A stretch of 64,000 nt of DNA from JAXLWB01 sp046328715 (GCA_046328715.1 JAXLWB010000056.1:1-64000); one strand, 5' to 3'. Shown: positions 17,017-25,111, numbered from the stretch's first letter. The notes: generated from the sequence alone by a model not told the origin. Translations and numbers: made by a program.

Positions 17017-17538
17017 ATGCTCCAGATTCGTAGACTCGCAGTGGATGAACTTGAGCGTTTGGCGGAAATTGACGTCGCTGAAAAGGTGACGCTTAGCTAC
17101 CGCTGGCAAAACAGGCGATTGGAAGCGATACAACGCGATTCCGAGCGTCCATCTTGGAACGCCGGCGATTGGGCACACCATGTTGCAGAATGGCAGCAGC
17201 ACTTGCAGCCTGATCTCTGGCTGGGCGCATTCGATGGCGAACGGCTGGTCGGCGCGGCTTCGTTGCGCTACCAGCTTCGTGACAAGATGGCGCAGTTGAC
17301 CACCCTCCATATCGACCGCAACAGTCGCCGCCAGGGTGTAGCGCACCAACTCACGGCTGAGGTCAAGCGCTTAGCAAAGGAAAGCGGGGCAGAATTTATG
17401 TACGTCTCTGCCACGGAGTCGCAGTCAGCGGTTGGATTTTACCTCAGCCAAGGCTTTGTGCCGACGAACGAACCCGATCCTCGGCTCTTTGCACTTGAGC
17501 CGGAAGATATCCATATGATCTGCCCGTTACTGAATTGA
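17017..17538 (+). CDS. GNAT-family N-acetyltransferase
   Basis: A 173-residue GNAT protein. The acetyl-CoA binding signature appears as HIDRNSRRQGVAHQL, preceded by the beta strand AQLTTLHID and followed by the beta-bulge and tail motif SAVGFYLSQGFVP. The acceptor is unknown. ATG 17017 is eight bases after AGGGA, whereas the in-frame GTG at 17011 is too close to it. The sulfatase starts 24 bases downstream but appears to have its own -10 box. Confidence 0.85.
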   Translation: MLQIRRLAVDELERLAEIDVAEKVTLSYRWQNRRLEAIQRDSERPSWNAGDWAHHVAEWQQHLQPDLWLGAFDGERLVGAASLRYQLRDKMAQLTTLHIDRNSRRQGVAHQLTAEVKRLAKESGAEFMYVSATESQSAVGFYLSQGFVPTNEPDPRLFALEPEDIHMICPLLN

Positions 17539-17550
17539 ATAGATGAGGGG

Positions 17551-17556
17551 TATAAT
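17551..17556 (+). promoter_or_regulatory. -10 box (TATAAT) for the sulfatase gene
   Basis: A perfect TATAAT ends six bases before the sulfatase ATG at 17563 and no Shine-Dalgarno sequence lies between, so a leaderless transcript is likely. The -35 region is not clear. Confidence 0.5.
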
Positions 17557-17562
17557 GCATTC

Positions 17563-19011
17563 ATGCCTCAGCCCAATATTTTACTTATACAAAGTGATCA
17601 GCACCGAGCTGACTGCCTCGGTGTCAACGGTCACCCGCTAATCCAAACGCCTCACTTGGATCGATTGGCACGTGAAGGGTGTACCTTTAGCCACGCCTTT
17701 ACCCCGGCGCCGATCTGTACGCCGTCGCGCGTCTCGTTGCTCACGGGGTTGTGGCCGACGCAACATGGCAGTATCACTAACCAGGATGCCGAAGCGGGAA
17801 AGCCGCTCGATCCTACGTTGGCGACCTACACGCAGGCGCTCGACCAGGCTGGCTACTTTCTCGCCCATATCGGCAAATGGGGGATTGACACTAAACTGAC
17901 TCCACTCGACTTTGGAGTGGATGTCTACGTTGATGAGAAAGGATACGAGACCTGGCGCAAAGAACAGGGGATTCCTCCCAAGCCCAAAACCAATCGTTGG
18001 TTTGGCGAAACGGATCCCTATATCACGTCCGAACAGTCTTCACTAGCCTGGGGTGCCGACCGCACTATTGAACAGTTGCAGCAAGCCGCCCAGGAGGATC
18101 GTCCCTTTTGCATCCGCTGGGACACCCGGGAACCTCACCTGCCGAATGTCGTGCCTGAACCTTATGCCTCGCTCTATCTCCCTGACACCATCCCACCCTG
18201 GCCCAATTTCCCCGATCCCATGCAAGGCAAACCCTACATTCAACGCCAACAGAAGGTGACCTGGGGCATTGAGGATTGGACGTGGGAGGAGTGGGCTCCG
18301 GTGGTTGGGCGCTATCTAGGAGAAATTTCACTGCTGGATGCTCAAATCGGCAGAATTTTGGACGAATTGCAGCGACTCGGCATTGAAAACAACACACTGG
18401 TCATCTACACCTGCGATCATGGTGACCTCTGTGGAGCGCACGGGCTGATCGATAAACATTACGCAATGTACGACGAACTGGTCCGTGTCCCGCTGATTCT
18501 ACGCTGGCCAGACCAGATCGCCGCTGGTCAAACCTGCGATGCCTTTGTCAGCTCCGCCATCGATCTGGCAAGCACACTCTGCGATGCCGCAGGGGTAGAG
18601 TCTCCGAAGAACTTTATGGGACAGAGCCTACTGCACCCCTCCCTAACCCTCCCTAGTTTGGGGAGGGAACCGTCACGGGACAAACTAACTCGCAATTCGC
18701 GCCCCCAAGGGGCACCCGCCGCAATCCGAAATTCTATCTTTTCCACCTATTTTGGCAACCAATTCGGGCTCTACAGCCAACGCATGGTGCGTGATCGGCG
18801 CTGGAAGTACATCTGGAATCCAACCGATGTGGATGAATTGTACGATCTGGAACGTGATCCTGCCGAGTTGGTGAATCGCATCAGCGATACGACCTGTGCC
18901 GAGGAACTGCGCCGCCTGCGTCATGAATTGGTTCACTGGATGGAAAGCACTTCGGACAGTTTGCTCAACGGTTGGACAAAACAGCAATTGTTGGAAGGGC
19001 GCAAACTTTAG
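17563..19011 (+). CDS. Sulfatase (alkaline phosphatase superfamily) with an in-frame repeat insertion
   Basis: A 482-residue type I sulfatase. C52 in the CTPSR motif would be oxidised to formylglycine, and the metal site is built from the N-terminal Asp in QSDQHRADC and the later TCDHGD motif. It probably removes sulfate from a carbohydrate or aryl ester; no signal peptide is visible, so action in the cytoplasm is likely. Around residues 358-387 the usual link between SLL and IFSTYFGNQFGLY is expanded by a Pro- and Arg-rich stretch. That stretch is encoded by CCCTAACCCTCCC-type repeats and keeps the frame. A formylglycine-generating enzyme is not in this window. Confidence 0.9.
   Translation: MPQPNILLIQSDQHRADCLGVNGHPLIQTPHLDRLAREGCTFSHAFTPAPICTPSRVSLLTGLWPTQHGSITNQDAEAGKPLDPTLATYTQALDQAGYFLAHIGKWGIDTKLTPLDFGVDVYVDEKGYETWRKEQGIPPKPKTNRWFGETDPYITSEQSSLAWGADRTIEQLQQAAQEDRPFCIRWDTREPHLPNVVPEPYASLYLPDTIPPWPNFPDPMQGKPYIQRQQKVTWGIEDWTWEEWAPVVGRYLGEISLLDAQIGRILDELQRLGIENNTLVIYTCDHGDLCGAHGLIDKHYAMYDELVRVPLILRWPDQIAAGQTCDAFVSSAIDLASTLCDAAGVESPKNFMGQSLLHPSLTLPSLGREPSRDKLTRNSRPQGAPAAIRNSIFSTYFGNQFGLYSQRMVRDRRWKYIWNPTDVDELYDLERDPAELVNRISDTTCAEELRRLRHELVHWMESTSDSLLNGWTKQQLLEGRKL
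18637..18672. repeat. CCCTAACCCTCCC repeat inside the sulfatase gene
   Basis: CCCTCCCTAACCCTCCC is followed by TTTGGGGAGGGAA and can fold back on itself. The same words form the larger intergenic element at 19110-19232, so one mobile family probably placed copies both inside and just after this gene. Confidence 0.8.
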
Positions 19012-19050
19012 CATCTATACCGATGCTTTGAATAAATAGACACGCTATTT

Positions 19051-19103
19051 AAACATTGCACAATCTACTTTAGAACTTAATCTCTGAAGATTGTGCAATG
19101 TTT
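19051..19103. repeat. Perfect 15-bp inverted repeat after the sulfatase
   Basis: AAACATTGCACAATC at 19051-19065 is matched exactly by GATTGTGCAATGTTT at 19089-19103, with a 23-base loop. It lies 40 bases after the sulfatase stop and may act in transcript ending or stability; there is no adjoining T-run. Confidence 0.8.
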
Positions 19104-19109
19104 ACTGCA

Positions 19110-19232
19110 AACCCCACCCTAACCCTCCCCTGATAGCGGGAGGGAACAGTGAAGGGGCAGGTTGTTTTCTCTACTATACACTAAAGAGAATCTACTATAT
19201 GACAGTTCCCTCCCCTGCTGTAGGGAGGGCTA
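19110..19232. repeat. MITE-like element with 20-bp terminal inverted repeats
   Basis: AACCCCACCCTAACCCTCCC at 19110-19129 is matched exactly by its reverse complement at 19213-19232. The interior has secondary GGGAGGGAAC/GTTCCCTCCC repeats. No coding potential is visible. The same words occur inside the upstream sulfatase. Confidence 0.8.
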
Positions 19233-19293
19233 GGGTGGGGTTGACTTGGTAGTTACTGCAATCTTATTCAGCAAGTAAAGGGCAAACGTATTT

Positions 19294-20472
19294 ATGAAAA
19301 TCACTGAAGTAAAGGTCTATCCGGTTTGGGTGGGCACGCGCAACCAATGCATCGTCAAAATTGAGACCGACGAGGGCATCTATGGCTGGGGCGAGTCAGG
19401 ACTTTCGGGTCGTGAGCTGGCCGTGGCCGGTGCGGTCAAACACTATCGCGAGTTTCTGCTCGGTCGTGACCCGCTGCGACCTGGGGCGCTCTGGCAGGAG
19501 ATGTATCGCAGCCAATATTTTGAAGGCGGGCGGGTGCTGACCGCAGCTATCTCGGCAATTGATATTGCACTTTACGATATTGCTGGTAAGACCTTAGGCG
19601 TTCCCGTTTACCAACTCTTGGGCGGCAAACATCGTGACTATATTCCCTGTTTTGCCACGATGTGGGGCGGTTCGGCAGAACAACTGATCGACAATGCCAA
19701 GTTGCTGCTCGAACATGGTTGGAACGTGATCCGCACCGTGCCTGGCTACACCTCAACCACCGGCTACAAATCGGGCGGTGAAGAGGAAGGCATCTGGGAA
19801 CCGTGGGAGTCGATCGGCGTTACAGCCCAGCGGCTAACGAAATTACGCGAGGCGATTGGTCCCGAACCCGTGCTGGGCATCGACTATCATCATCGGCTGA
19901 GTGTGGCCGAGAGTGCGTCCTTTTGTCAGCGGATGCCAGCCGGTACGCTCGATTTCCTCGAAGAGCCGATTCGTGACGAGACACCCGAAGCCTACGAAGC
20001 CCTGCGCAAGATGACCGGTGTACCCTTTGCGATTGGTGAAGAATTTTCTAGCAAGTGGCAATTCCTGCCTTACATCGAGCGCGGTATCACCAATTTTGCC
20101 CGTATCGATGTCTGTAACGTCGGCGGCTTGACCGAAGGTATGAAGGTGGCAGCGATGGCCGAAGCGCACTATATCGACCTGATGCCACACAACCCGCTTG
20201 GCCCGATCTGCACGGCGGCAACTATGCACCTGGCGGCGGCAGTGCCCAACTTTGCCTGGCTGGAAGTGCGCGTTTCGCCCACCGAACCAGGCCGTTTCAG
20301 CGACCCCGATATCTTCCCGCTCCAGCCGGTGCAAGACGGTTCACGTTTACTCGTATCCGACAAGCCAGGATTGGGCGTGGATGTCAACGAAGAACTGGTC
20401 CAAAAGCAGACCTTCGCCTACTGGGAAGCGCCCCACTTGCGCCGGCGCGATGGATCGTATACGAACTGGTAG
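19294..20472 (+). CDS. Enolase-superfamily acid-sugar dehydratase (galactonate dehydratase-like)
   Basis: A 392-residue enolase-superfamily protein of the galactonate dehydratase-like subgroup. Metal ligands are the Asp in VLGIDYHHRLS, Glu in LDFLEEPIRDE and Glu in FAIGEEFSSKW. The catalytic His is in DLMPHNPLGPICTA. It probably dehydrates a sugar acid to a 2-keto-3-deoxy product in the cytoplasm. The second family member at 14821 and the sulfatase, creatininase-family and isomerase genes nearby suggest a dispersed carbohydrate-catabolic set. The ribosome site before ATG 19294 is weak. Confidence 0.9.
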   Translation: MKITEVKVYPVWVGTRNQCIVKIETDEGIYGWGESGLSGRELAVAGAVKHYREFLLGRDPLRPGALWQEMYRSQYFEGGRVLTAAISAIDIALYDIAGKTLGVPVYQLLGGKHRDYIPCFATMWGGSAEQLIDNAKLLLEHGWNVIRTVPGYTSTTGYKSGGEEEGIWEPWESIGVTAQRLTKLREAIGPEPVLGIDYHHRLSVAESASFCQRMPAGTLDFLEEPIRDETPEAYEALRKMTGVPFAIGEEFSSKWQFLPYIERGITNFARIDVCNVGGLTEGMKVAAMAEAHYIDLMPHNPLGPICTAATMHLAAAVPNFAWLEVRVSPTEPGRFSDPDIFPLQPVQDGSRLLVSDKPGLGVDVNEELVQKQTFAYWEAPHLRRRDGSYTNW

Positions 20473-20543
20473 TGAATCAGTAAGTCAGTGGACAGTGGGT
20501 CAGTAGATAGTGAACTAACCCTACTGACTCACTGTCCCACTGC
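20471..20543. repeat. Palindromic CAGT-word element
   Basis: The left half has near-tandem words CAGTAAGT, CAGTGGA and CAGTGGGT; the right half has ACTGACTC and ACTGTCCC, so the two halves pair. It starts right at the stop of the dehydratase gene. The same words are at 39058-39143 and 54883-54938. Confidence 0.8.
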
Positions 20544-20546
20544 TTT

Positions 20547-20576
20547 TTGCTTCCCCTAATGCCTTATCAGTACAAT
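20547..20576 (+). promoter_or_regulatory. Probable promoter of guaA
   Basis: TTGCTT (20547-20552) and TACAAT (20571-20576) are 18 bases apart. The -10 box ends seven bases before the guaA ATG, which points to a leaderless transcript. Confidence 0.5.
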
Positions 20577-20583
20577 CGTTCGC

Positions 20584-22149
20584 ATGAATCATCAACTCAT
20601 CGCCGTACTCGATTACGGCAGCCAATATACACAACTCATCTGCCGCCGTGTGCGCGAGCAGCAAGTCTATGCCGAACTGATCCCGTGGGATCGCGCTGAT
20701 GCGATTTTACCTACGCTCAAACCAGATGGGATCATTCTCTCCGGCGGACCCAACAGTGTCTACGATGCGGGTGCGCCGACGTTGCCAGCAGCGGTGTTAC
20801 AGGCAGGGGTACCGGTGTTGGGTATCTGTTACGGTCTACAACTGTTGGCCTATAACCTCGGCGGCAGAGTGGCCCGCGGCAACGAACGCGAATACGGCCG
20901 TGCCACGCTTGAACTTGACGGTCACCATCCCCTCTTTGCCGACATTGCGCAAAGCTCGCAAGTATGGATGAGTCACGGCGACCGTGTGGAGAACATGAGC
21001 GAGCACTTTACAGTGTTGGCGCACAGCGAGAACAGCCCGTTTTGTGCCGTTGTCCACAAGAGCGAGCCAATCTACGCCATCCAGTTTCATCCTGAAGTGG
21101 TACATACCACCTTTGGCAGCACACTGTTGCGCAACTTTGCCCACACGATCTGCGGCTGCACAGGGGACTGGACCGCAGGCAATTTTATCGATGATTCAGT
21201 CGAACGGATTCGCAAACAGGTAGGCGAGACCGGCCACGTCATCTGTGGTTTGAGCGGTGGCGTGGATAGCGCCGTGGCTGCCACCTTGATCCATAAGGCA
21301 ATTGGCGACCGCCTCACTTGCGTCTTTGTCGATCATGGATTGTTGCGCCGCGGCGAGCGCGAACAGGTGATTGACACCTTCCAACGTCACCAGGGTATGC
21401 GCCTGATCACGGTGGATGCAATTGAGGAGTTTCTCTCTGACCTGAGCGGAGTCACTGATCCCGAACAGAAGCGCAAGAAGATCGGCAATCGCTTTGTGCG
21501 TGTCTTCGAGGCCGAGGCCGCCCGACTGGCCGACGAGTGGAGTGTGGACTCACCTGCCTACCTCGCACAGGGCACGCTTTATCCCGACGTGATTGAATCG
21601 GCCAGCGGCGAAGACGAGAAACATGCACGCACGATCAAGACCCATCACAATGTTGGCGGTCTGCCTAAGGACATGACTTTCCAGTTGATCGAGCCGTTGC
21701 GCATGTTGTTCAAGGATGAAGTGCGCCGTGTAGGTGAGGAGTTGGGACTGCCCGAAGAGTTGGTCTGGCGCCATCCTTTTCCGGGTCCAGGCTTGGCCAT
21801 CCGTCTCCTCGGTGAGATCACCTGGGAGCGATTGGAGACTCTGCGCCATGCCGACGCCATTTTTCTGGACGAACTGCGCAAAGCCAACCTCTATCGCCAG
21901 ACCAGCCAGGTCTTTGCCGTATTGTTACCTGTGCGCAGCGTCGGTGTGATGGGCGACGGACGCACCTACGGCAATGTCATTGCACTGCGCGCCGTTACCA
22001 CCGATGACTTTATGACGGCAGATTGGGCTCGCCTGCCCTATGAGCTGCTCGCCAAAATCAGCAATCGCATCGTCAACGAGGTTGAGGGAGTCAATCGGGT
22101 AGTTTATGATTTGACAAGCAAGCCACCTGGGACAATCGAGTGGGAGTAG
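20584..22149 (+). CDS. guaA: GMP synthase (glutamine-hydrolysing)
   Basis: A 521-residue bifunctional GMP synthase that converts XMP, ATP and glutamine to GMP in purine biosynthesis. The N-terminal class I amidotransferase has nucleophile C82 in LGICYGLQ and the His-Glu pair in IQFHPEV. The ATP-pyrophosphatase domain starts with the PP-loop GLSGGVDSA near residue 223. The C-terminal dimerisation domain ends with the conserved KPPGTIEWE. All parts are present at the usual length. A strong intrinsic terminator follows within 15 bases, so guaA is transcribed alone. Confidence 0.98.
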   Translation: MNHQLIAVLDYGSQYTQLICRRVREQQVYAELIPWDRADAILPTLKPDGIILSGGPNSVYDAGAPTLPAAVLQAGVPVLGICYGLQLLAYNLGGRVARGNEREYGRATLELDGHHPLFADIAQSSQVWMSHGDRVENMSEHFTVLAHSENSPFCAVVHKSEPIYAIQFHPEVVHTTFGSTLLRNFAHTICGCTGDWTAGNFIDDSVERIRKQVGETGHVICGLSGGVDSAVAATLIHKAIGDRLTCVFVDHGLLRRGEREQVIDTFQRHQGMRLITVDAIEEFLSDLSGVTDPEQKRKKIGNRFVRVFEAEAARLADEWSVDSPAYLAQGTLYPDVIESASGEDEKHARTIKTHHNVGGLPKDMTFQLIEPLRMLFKDEVRRVGEELGLPEELVWRHPFPGPGLAIRLLGEITWERLETLRHADAIFLDELRKANLYRQTSQVFAVLLPVRSVGVMGDGRTYGNVIALRAVTTDDFMTADWARLPYELLAKISNRIVNEVEGVNRVVYDLTSKPPGTIEWE

Positions 22150-22163
22150 AAGTTTACGCAAGC

Positions 22164-22208
22164 CAACAAAAAAGCGTACTGAGGTGAGCTCAGTACGCTT
22201 TTTTGTTG
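22164..22208. terminator. Intrinsic bidirectional terminator after guaA
   Basis: A perfect 20-bp stem is built from GCGTACTGAG flanked by an A-run on the left and by TTTTTT on the right, with a five-base loop. The A-run/T-run symmetry lets it act on both strands. Confidence 0.92.
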
Positions 22209-22310
22209 CTCTATGGCAGCCATTTTCAATAAATTCAAAGTTGCCTTTGAAATTTTCAACATGATTCTCAATAAAACTGAATAAAAATCAAAAAATCTCA
22301 AAATTACCTA

Positions 22311-22338
22311 TTGACAATCTTTATTTTTATGATATTCT
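22311..22338 (+). promoter_or_regulatory. Promoter of the DUF2089-DUF4097 cassette
   Basis: A consensus TTGACA (22311-22316) is followed after 16 bases by TATTCT (22333-22338) within the AT-rich region after guaA. The remaining ~160 bases form a long 5' leader with no ORF. Confidence 0.65.
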
Positions 22339-22358
22339 TGTTTCAGAACATCAATAAT

Positions 22359-22385
22359 CTTGAAATACAGCTTGACAATTTCAAG
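22359..22385. promoter_or_regulatory. Possible operator: inverted repeat just after the cassette promoter
   Basis: CTTGAAAT at 22359-22366 is mirrored by ATTTCAAG at 22378-22385, leaving 11 bases between. The site begins about 20 bases after the -10 box, where a bound repressor could block transcription. Which protein would bind is not known; the DUF2089 product has a helix-turn-helix-like motif. Confidence 0.35.
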
Positions 22386-22501
22386 GTTACTAATCGAAAA
22401 GTTAAACTCCAAGTTCCAGTGAGTAGAGGAGCAGGTTCGCCTCTCTGCAAGAGATAAAGAGCCACTTCTCATCTAGCACTTAGTCAAAAAGGAGATATCC
22501 T

Positions 22502-22891
22502 ATGTTGCCATTACCTGCACGTTCGCCTATCGATGGCGGCAATATTGTGGTTACACGATTCTATAGTCCGCAGAGCGGTGTTAGTGTGGAAGGTGAATTC
22601 TCAGTCTCGATTCCATTTTCGAACTTGAACGCCGAACAGATTCAGTTTATCGAGACCTTTGTGCGCTGCGAGGGACGAATCAATCGCATGGAGACCGAGC
22701 TGAACATGTCCTATCCCACGGTGCGCACGCGACTGCATGAAGTCATCCGCGCCATGGGCTACGAGCCCGGCAAAGACGAACCACCTCCTCCCCCTCCTGC
22801 TCCCGAAGATGATCGTCGCCGTATCCTTGACCAACTGGATGCTGGCGAATTGAACTTTGCTGATGCAATGGCAAGACTGAAGAGCCGATAA
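22502..22891 (+). CDS. DUF2089-like protein lacking the zinc-ribbon cysteines
   Basis: A 129-residue protein. Residues ~35-75 match the DUF2089 helix-turn-helix-like core (LNAEQIQFIETFVRCEGRI, then LNMSYPTVRTRLHEVI). The preceding segment aligns with the family's zinc ribbon, but the cysteine positions are replaced: RSPIDGG where CPxCGG is expected, and FYSPQSG where a second Cys pair is expected. A proline linker leads to a short helical hairpin (ILDQLDAGELNFADAMARL) related to the tails of the next two genes. AAAGGAG seven bases before ATG is an excellent ribosome site. It may be a regulator of the cassette. Confidence 0.8.
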   Translation: MLPLPARSPIDGGNIVVTRFYSPQSGVSVEGEFSVSIPFSNLNAEQIQFIETFVRCEGRINRMETELNMSYPTVRTRLHEVIRAMGYEPGKDEPPPPPPAPEDDRRRILDQLDAGELNFADAMARLKSR

Positions 22892-22935
22892 GCTGCGATG
22901 ATTCGACAGCGTTGAACGAAAGAGGAGTAGAATTT

Positions 22936-24267
22936 ATGAGCCAACGAGAAATCTTCCAAATTAATGATGTGACAGAAATTCGGGTTGAACAAGTCGAAGG
23001 CGACCTGGAAATCATCGGCTGGGAACAAAACCAACTAGAAGCCGAATGCGATGACGATGCTGAGATGATGTTCGAAACCAATGACAGGCGACTTATCATC
23101 GTTTGCAATGATGATCTCTCATTGCGTGTACCCAAAAGCATTGCGCTTAACATTATCGCAGCGCAAGGCGATGTCGAAGTCAATAATGCCTTTGGGCCAG
23201 TGATGCTGGGTGAGATTCAAGGAGATGCTGACCTCAATAATATTGGGGCTCTCACTGCCTCCACCGTCCAGGGCGATCTAGAAGCAAACAACGTGCATGG
23301 CCCGGTTCAAGCTCGCAAGGTTGAGGGCGATACCGAACTAAACAACGTGCATGGAAGTTGCAATGTCGGTCGAACTGAAGGTGATTTTGATGCCAATAAT
23401 GTCCACGGTTCATTCGAAGGACGTTCTGGCGGCGATCTGAATATCGTCAACGTTCATGGTAGCCTCACTGCGCAGGCAGACGGCGATCTAGAGATAGAAA
23501 ATGTTCACGGCAGCATCAATGGCCGTGCCGGTGGCGATGCCAACGTGCGTCTGAACTTTATCGCTGGCCCCTGTACCATTGATGCTGGCGGCGATATTAA
23601 CTGTCGCATCCCAGCCAATGCCGATGCCAAGGTGCGGCTACAAGCTGGTGGCGAGATTAACACTCGCAAACTCGAATCCATTCCAATTTTTAACGGTTCC
23701 AAGGCGGAGTTCTCGATTGGGAATGGTGGAACATCCATCGAGTTGAAGGCTGGTGGCGACATCAACCTTGGAACCCAAGCCTTTGGCGGCAACTTTAACT
23801 TCGATTTTGAATTCGGCAACAAATCTGGGGATGAAATTGCAGCAGCAGCCTCCGAGTTTACCCGTAATCTGCTTGGACAGTTGGAGAATGGTCTGCGTTC
23901 GCTCACTCGTACCGTAGACGAAAAGCTCTCTAACCTAGGCACCAGTGAAGAGATCGCGGGTCGGGTTCATGATAAGGTACAGATGGCCATGCGTCGAGCC
24001 GAGGAGAAGATCGCCGAAGCTTCCAAGGAAGCCGAGCGTCGGGCACGCGATGCTGAAAAGCGCATGGCCGAAATGGAACGCCGCCAGCAAAAGGGACGTC
24101 CCGGAGCCTATTGGGGACCGCCACCACCCGTTCCGCTCGCCCCGAAGCCACCGCGTGCCGCTCCCCAAGCCAGCGAGGAAGAACGGTTGATGGTGTTGCG
24201 TATGGTCAGTGAAGGAAAGATTTCGGTAGAACAGGCAGAACAGTTGTTGGCAGCATTGAATGGATAA
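22936..24267 (+). CDS. DUF4097-type beta-helix protein with C-terminal SHOCT-like helical tail
   Basis: A 443-residue protein. Residues ~1-300 consist of short beta-strand repeats with the recurring pattern GDxExNNVHG, typical of DUF4097/adhesin-like right-handed beta structures. A helical, Arg/Glu-rich region (EEKIAEASKEAERRARDAEKR) probably forms a coiled coil. After a proline-rich linker the protein ends with MVSEGKISVEQAEQLL, a helical hairpin like the N-terminus of YvlB/LiaX envelope-stress proteins. No signal peptide is seen. ATG 22936 has AGAGGAG eight bases upstream; the earlier TTG start was rejected. It probably acts with its neighbours in envelope-stress sensing. Confidence 0.8.
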   Translation: MSQREIFQINDVTEIRVEQVEGDLEIIGWEQNQLEAECDDDAEMMFETNDRRLIIVCNDDLSLRVPKSIALNIIAAQGDVEVNNAFGPVMLGEIQGDADLNNIGALTASTVQGDLEANNVHGPVQARKVEGDTELNNVHGSCNVGRTEGDFDANNVHGSFEGRSGGDLNIVNVHGSLTAQADGDLEIENVHGSINGRAGGDANVRLNFIAGPCTIDAGGDINCRIPANADAKVRLQAGGEINTRKLESIPIFNGSKAEFSIGNGGTSIELKAGGDINLGTQAFGGNFNFDFEFGNKSGDEIAAAASEFTRNLLGQLENGLRSLTRTVDEKLSNLGTSEEIAGRVHDKVQMAMRRAEEKIAEASKEAERRARDAEKRMAEMERRQQKGRPGAYWGPPPPVPLAPKPPRAAPQASEEERLMVLRMVSEGKISVEQAEQLLAALNG

Positions 24268-24382
24268 GTGAAACGTAATGCGTGATCCGTGAAGTAAAAA
24301 CAAAGCCATTTCCGCTCTTGTCGATTGTGGAAGAGAGATTTCTGGCATTTCACGCATCACGTTTCACGGATCACGCTTTACC
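24268..24382. repeat. Palindromic GTGATGCGTGA-word element
   Basis: Left words GTGAAACG, TAATGCG and TGATCCG are mirrored by right words CACGCATCACG and TTTCACGGATCACG. It lies between the DUF4097-type gene and the small third cassette gene, so it would be part of the operon mRNA. It shares words with 15960-16083. Confidence 0.85.
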
Positions 24383-24398
24383 TACAAAGAGGATACCC

Positions 24399-24773
24399 AT
24401 GACTACCAACTATTTGCTCGTTGAACTCACTTCGAAGATGGAATATGAGCAGCGCCTCAAAGAAGCGGCACAAAGACAACGGCTATTAGAGTTTTTGGCT
24501 ATGACCAGGCCAGTGGGCGGGAGTCGTTGGCTACAAGCCGTGCGCAACTTTGTCAATGGCACTTTCGTATCCAAAGAACAACCGATTCACGCCCCCACAC
24601 CGGCTATACATGCTGAAACCACCGTTGACACAAAGTCAGAGCATCCTGCACTTTCATTTTCGAATCGGTTCATGACTGAAGAGGAATGGATGCAGCTCTT
24701 CTACATGGTGAAAAACCGCAAGCTCTCCGTTGAGCAAGCAGCGCAATTACTGATTGCGCTGAACACAGCGTAG
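24399..24773 (+). CDS. Small cassette protein with SHOCT-like C-terminal hairpin
   Basis: A 124-residue protein of unknown function. The N-terminal half is helical and charged (ELTSKMEYEQRLKEAAQRQR). The middle is low in structure, and the C-terminus (MVKNRKLSVEQAAQLLIAL) is clearly related to the tail of the DUF4097-type protein 132 bases upstream. ATG 24399 is preceded by AAAGAGGA. An earlier in-frame start would read through the repeat element and was rejected. The shared tail and shared strand suggest that the two proteins meet or compete for the same partner. Confidence 0.72.
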   Translation: MTTNYLLVELTSKMEYEQRLKEAAQRQRLLEFLAMTRPVGGSRWLQAVRNFVNGTFVSKEQPIHAPTPAIHAETTVDTKSEHPALSFSNRFMTEEEWMQLFYMVKNRKLSVEQAAQLLIALNTA

Positions 24774-24877
24774 GATTCCTTCGGAATGACAAGTTCATCT
24801 CATGGGGTTACGACCTTGTTACCCCTTTACAATCCGGTGAACAGCACAATTTCGAACTTGTTGTGTAACATGAGCTA

Positions 24878-25014
24878 ATAGACAAAGCAAATCAAAGATG
24901 GATCATTGTAGGGGCATCCGCTTGCCGGTGCCCTTGGTTGCATCGCCGAATGGGCAACCGCAAGGGTGTGCCCCTACTCATTGTGATCATGCAATGTCTA
25001 TCTTCTTTGTCTAT
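24878..25014. mobile_element. MITE-like non-coding palindromic element
   Basis: ATAGACAAAG at 24878-24887 is mirrored by CTTTGTCTAT at 25005-25014. Inside are nested inverted repeats GTAGGGGCA/TGCCCCTAC and a central GTTGC/GCAAC pair. There is no ORF. It fills most of the 338-base gap between the cassette and the ABC transporter; the flanks hold nothing else recognisable. Words of the GTAGGGGC type are widespread in bacterial non-autonomous repeats. Confidence 0.6.
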
Positions 25015-25111
25015 AAGTAACCTTCTCGCAGACCCATAAGCATGAAAATGATTACAAGTTGCACCTAACCGTGTCAATCATTTGCAATCCGTATTCCCCT
25101 CAGGTAAAACC

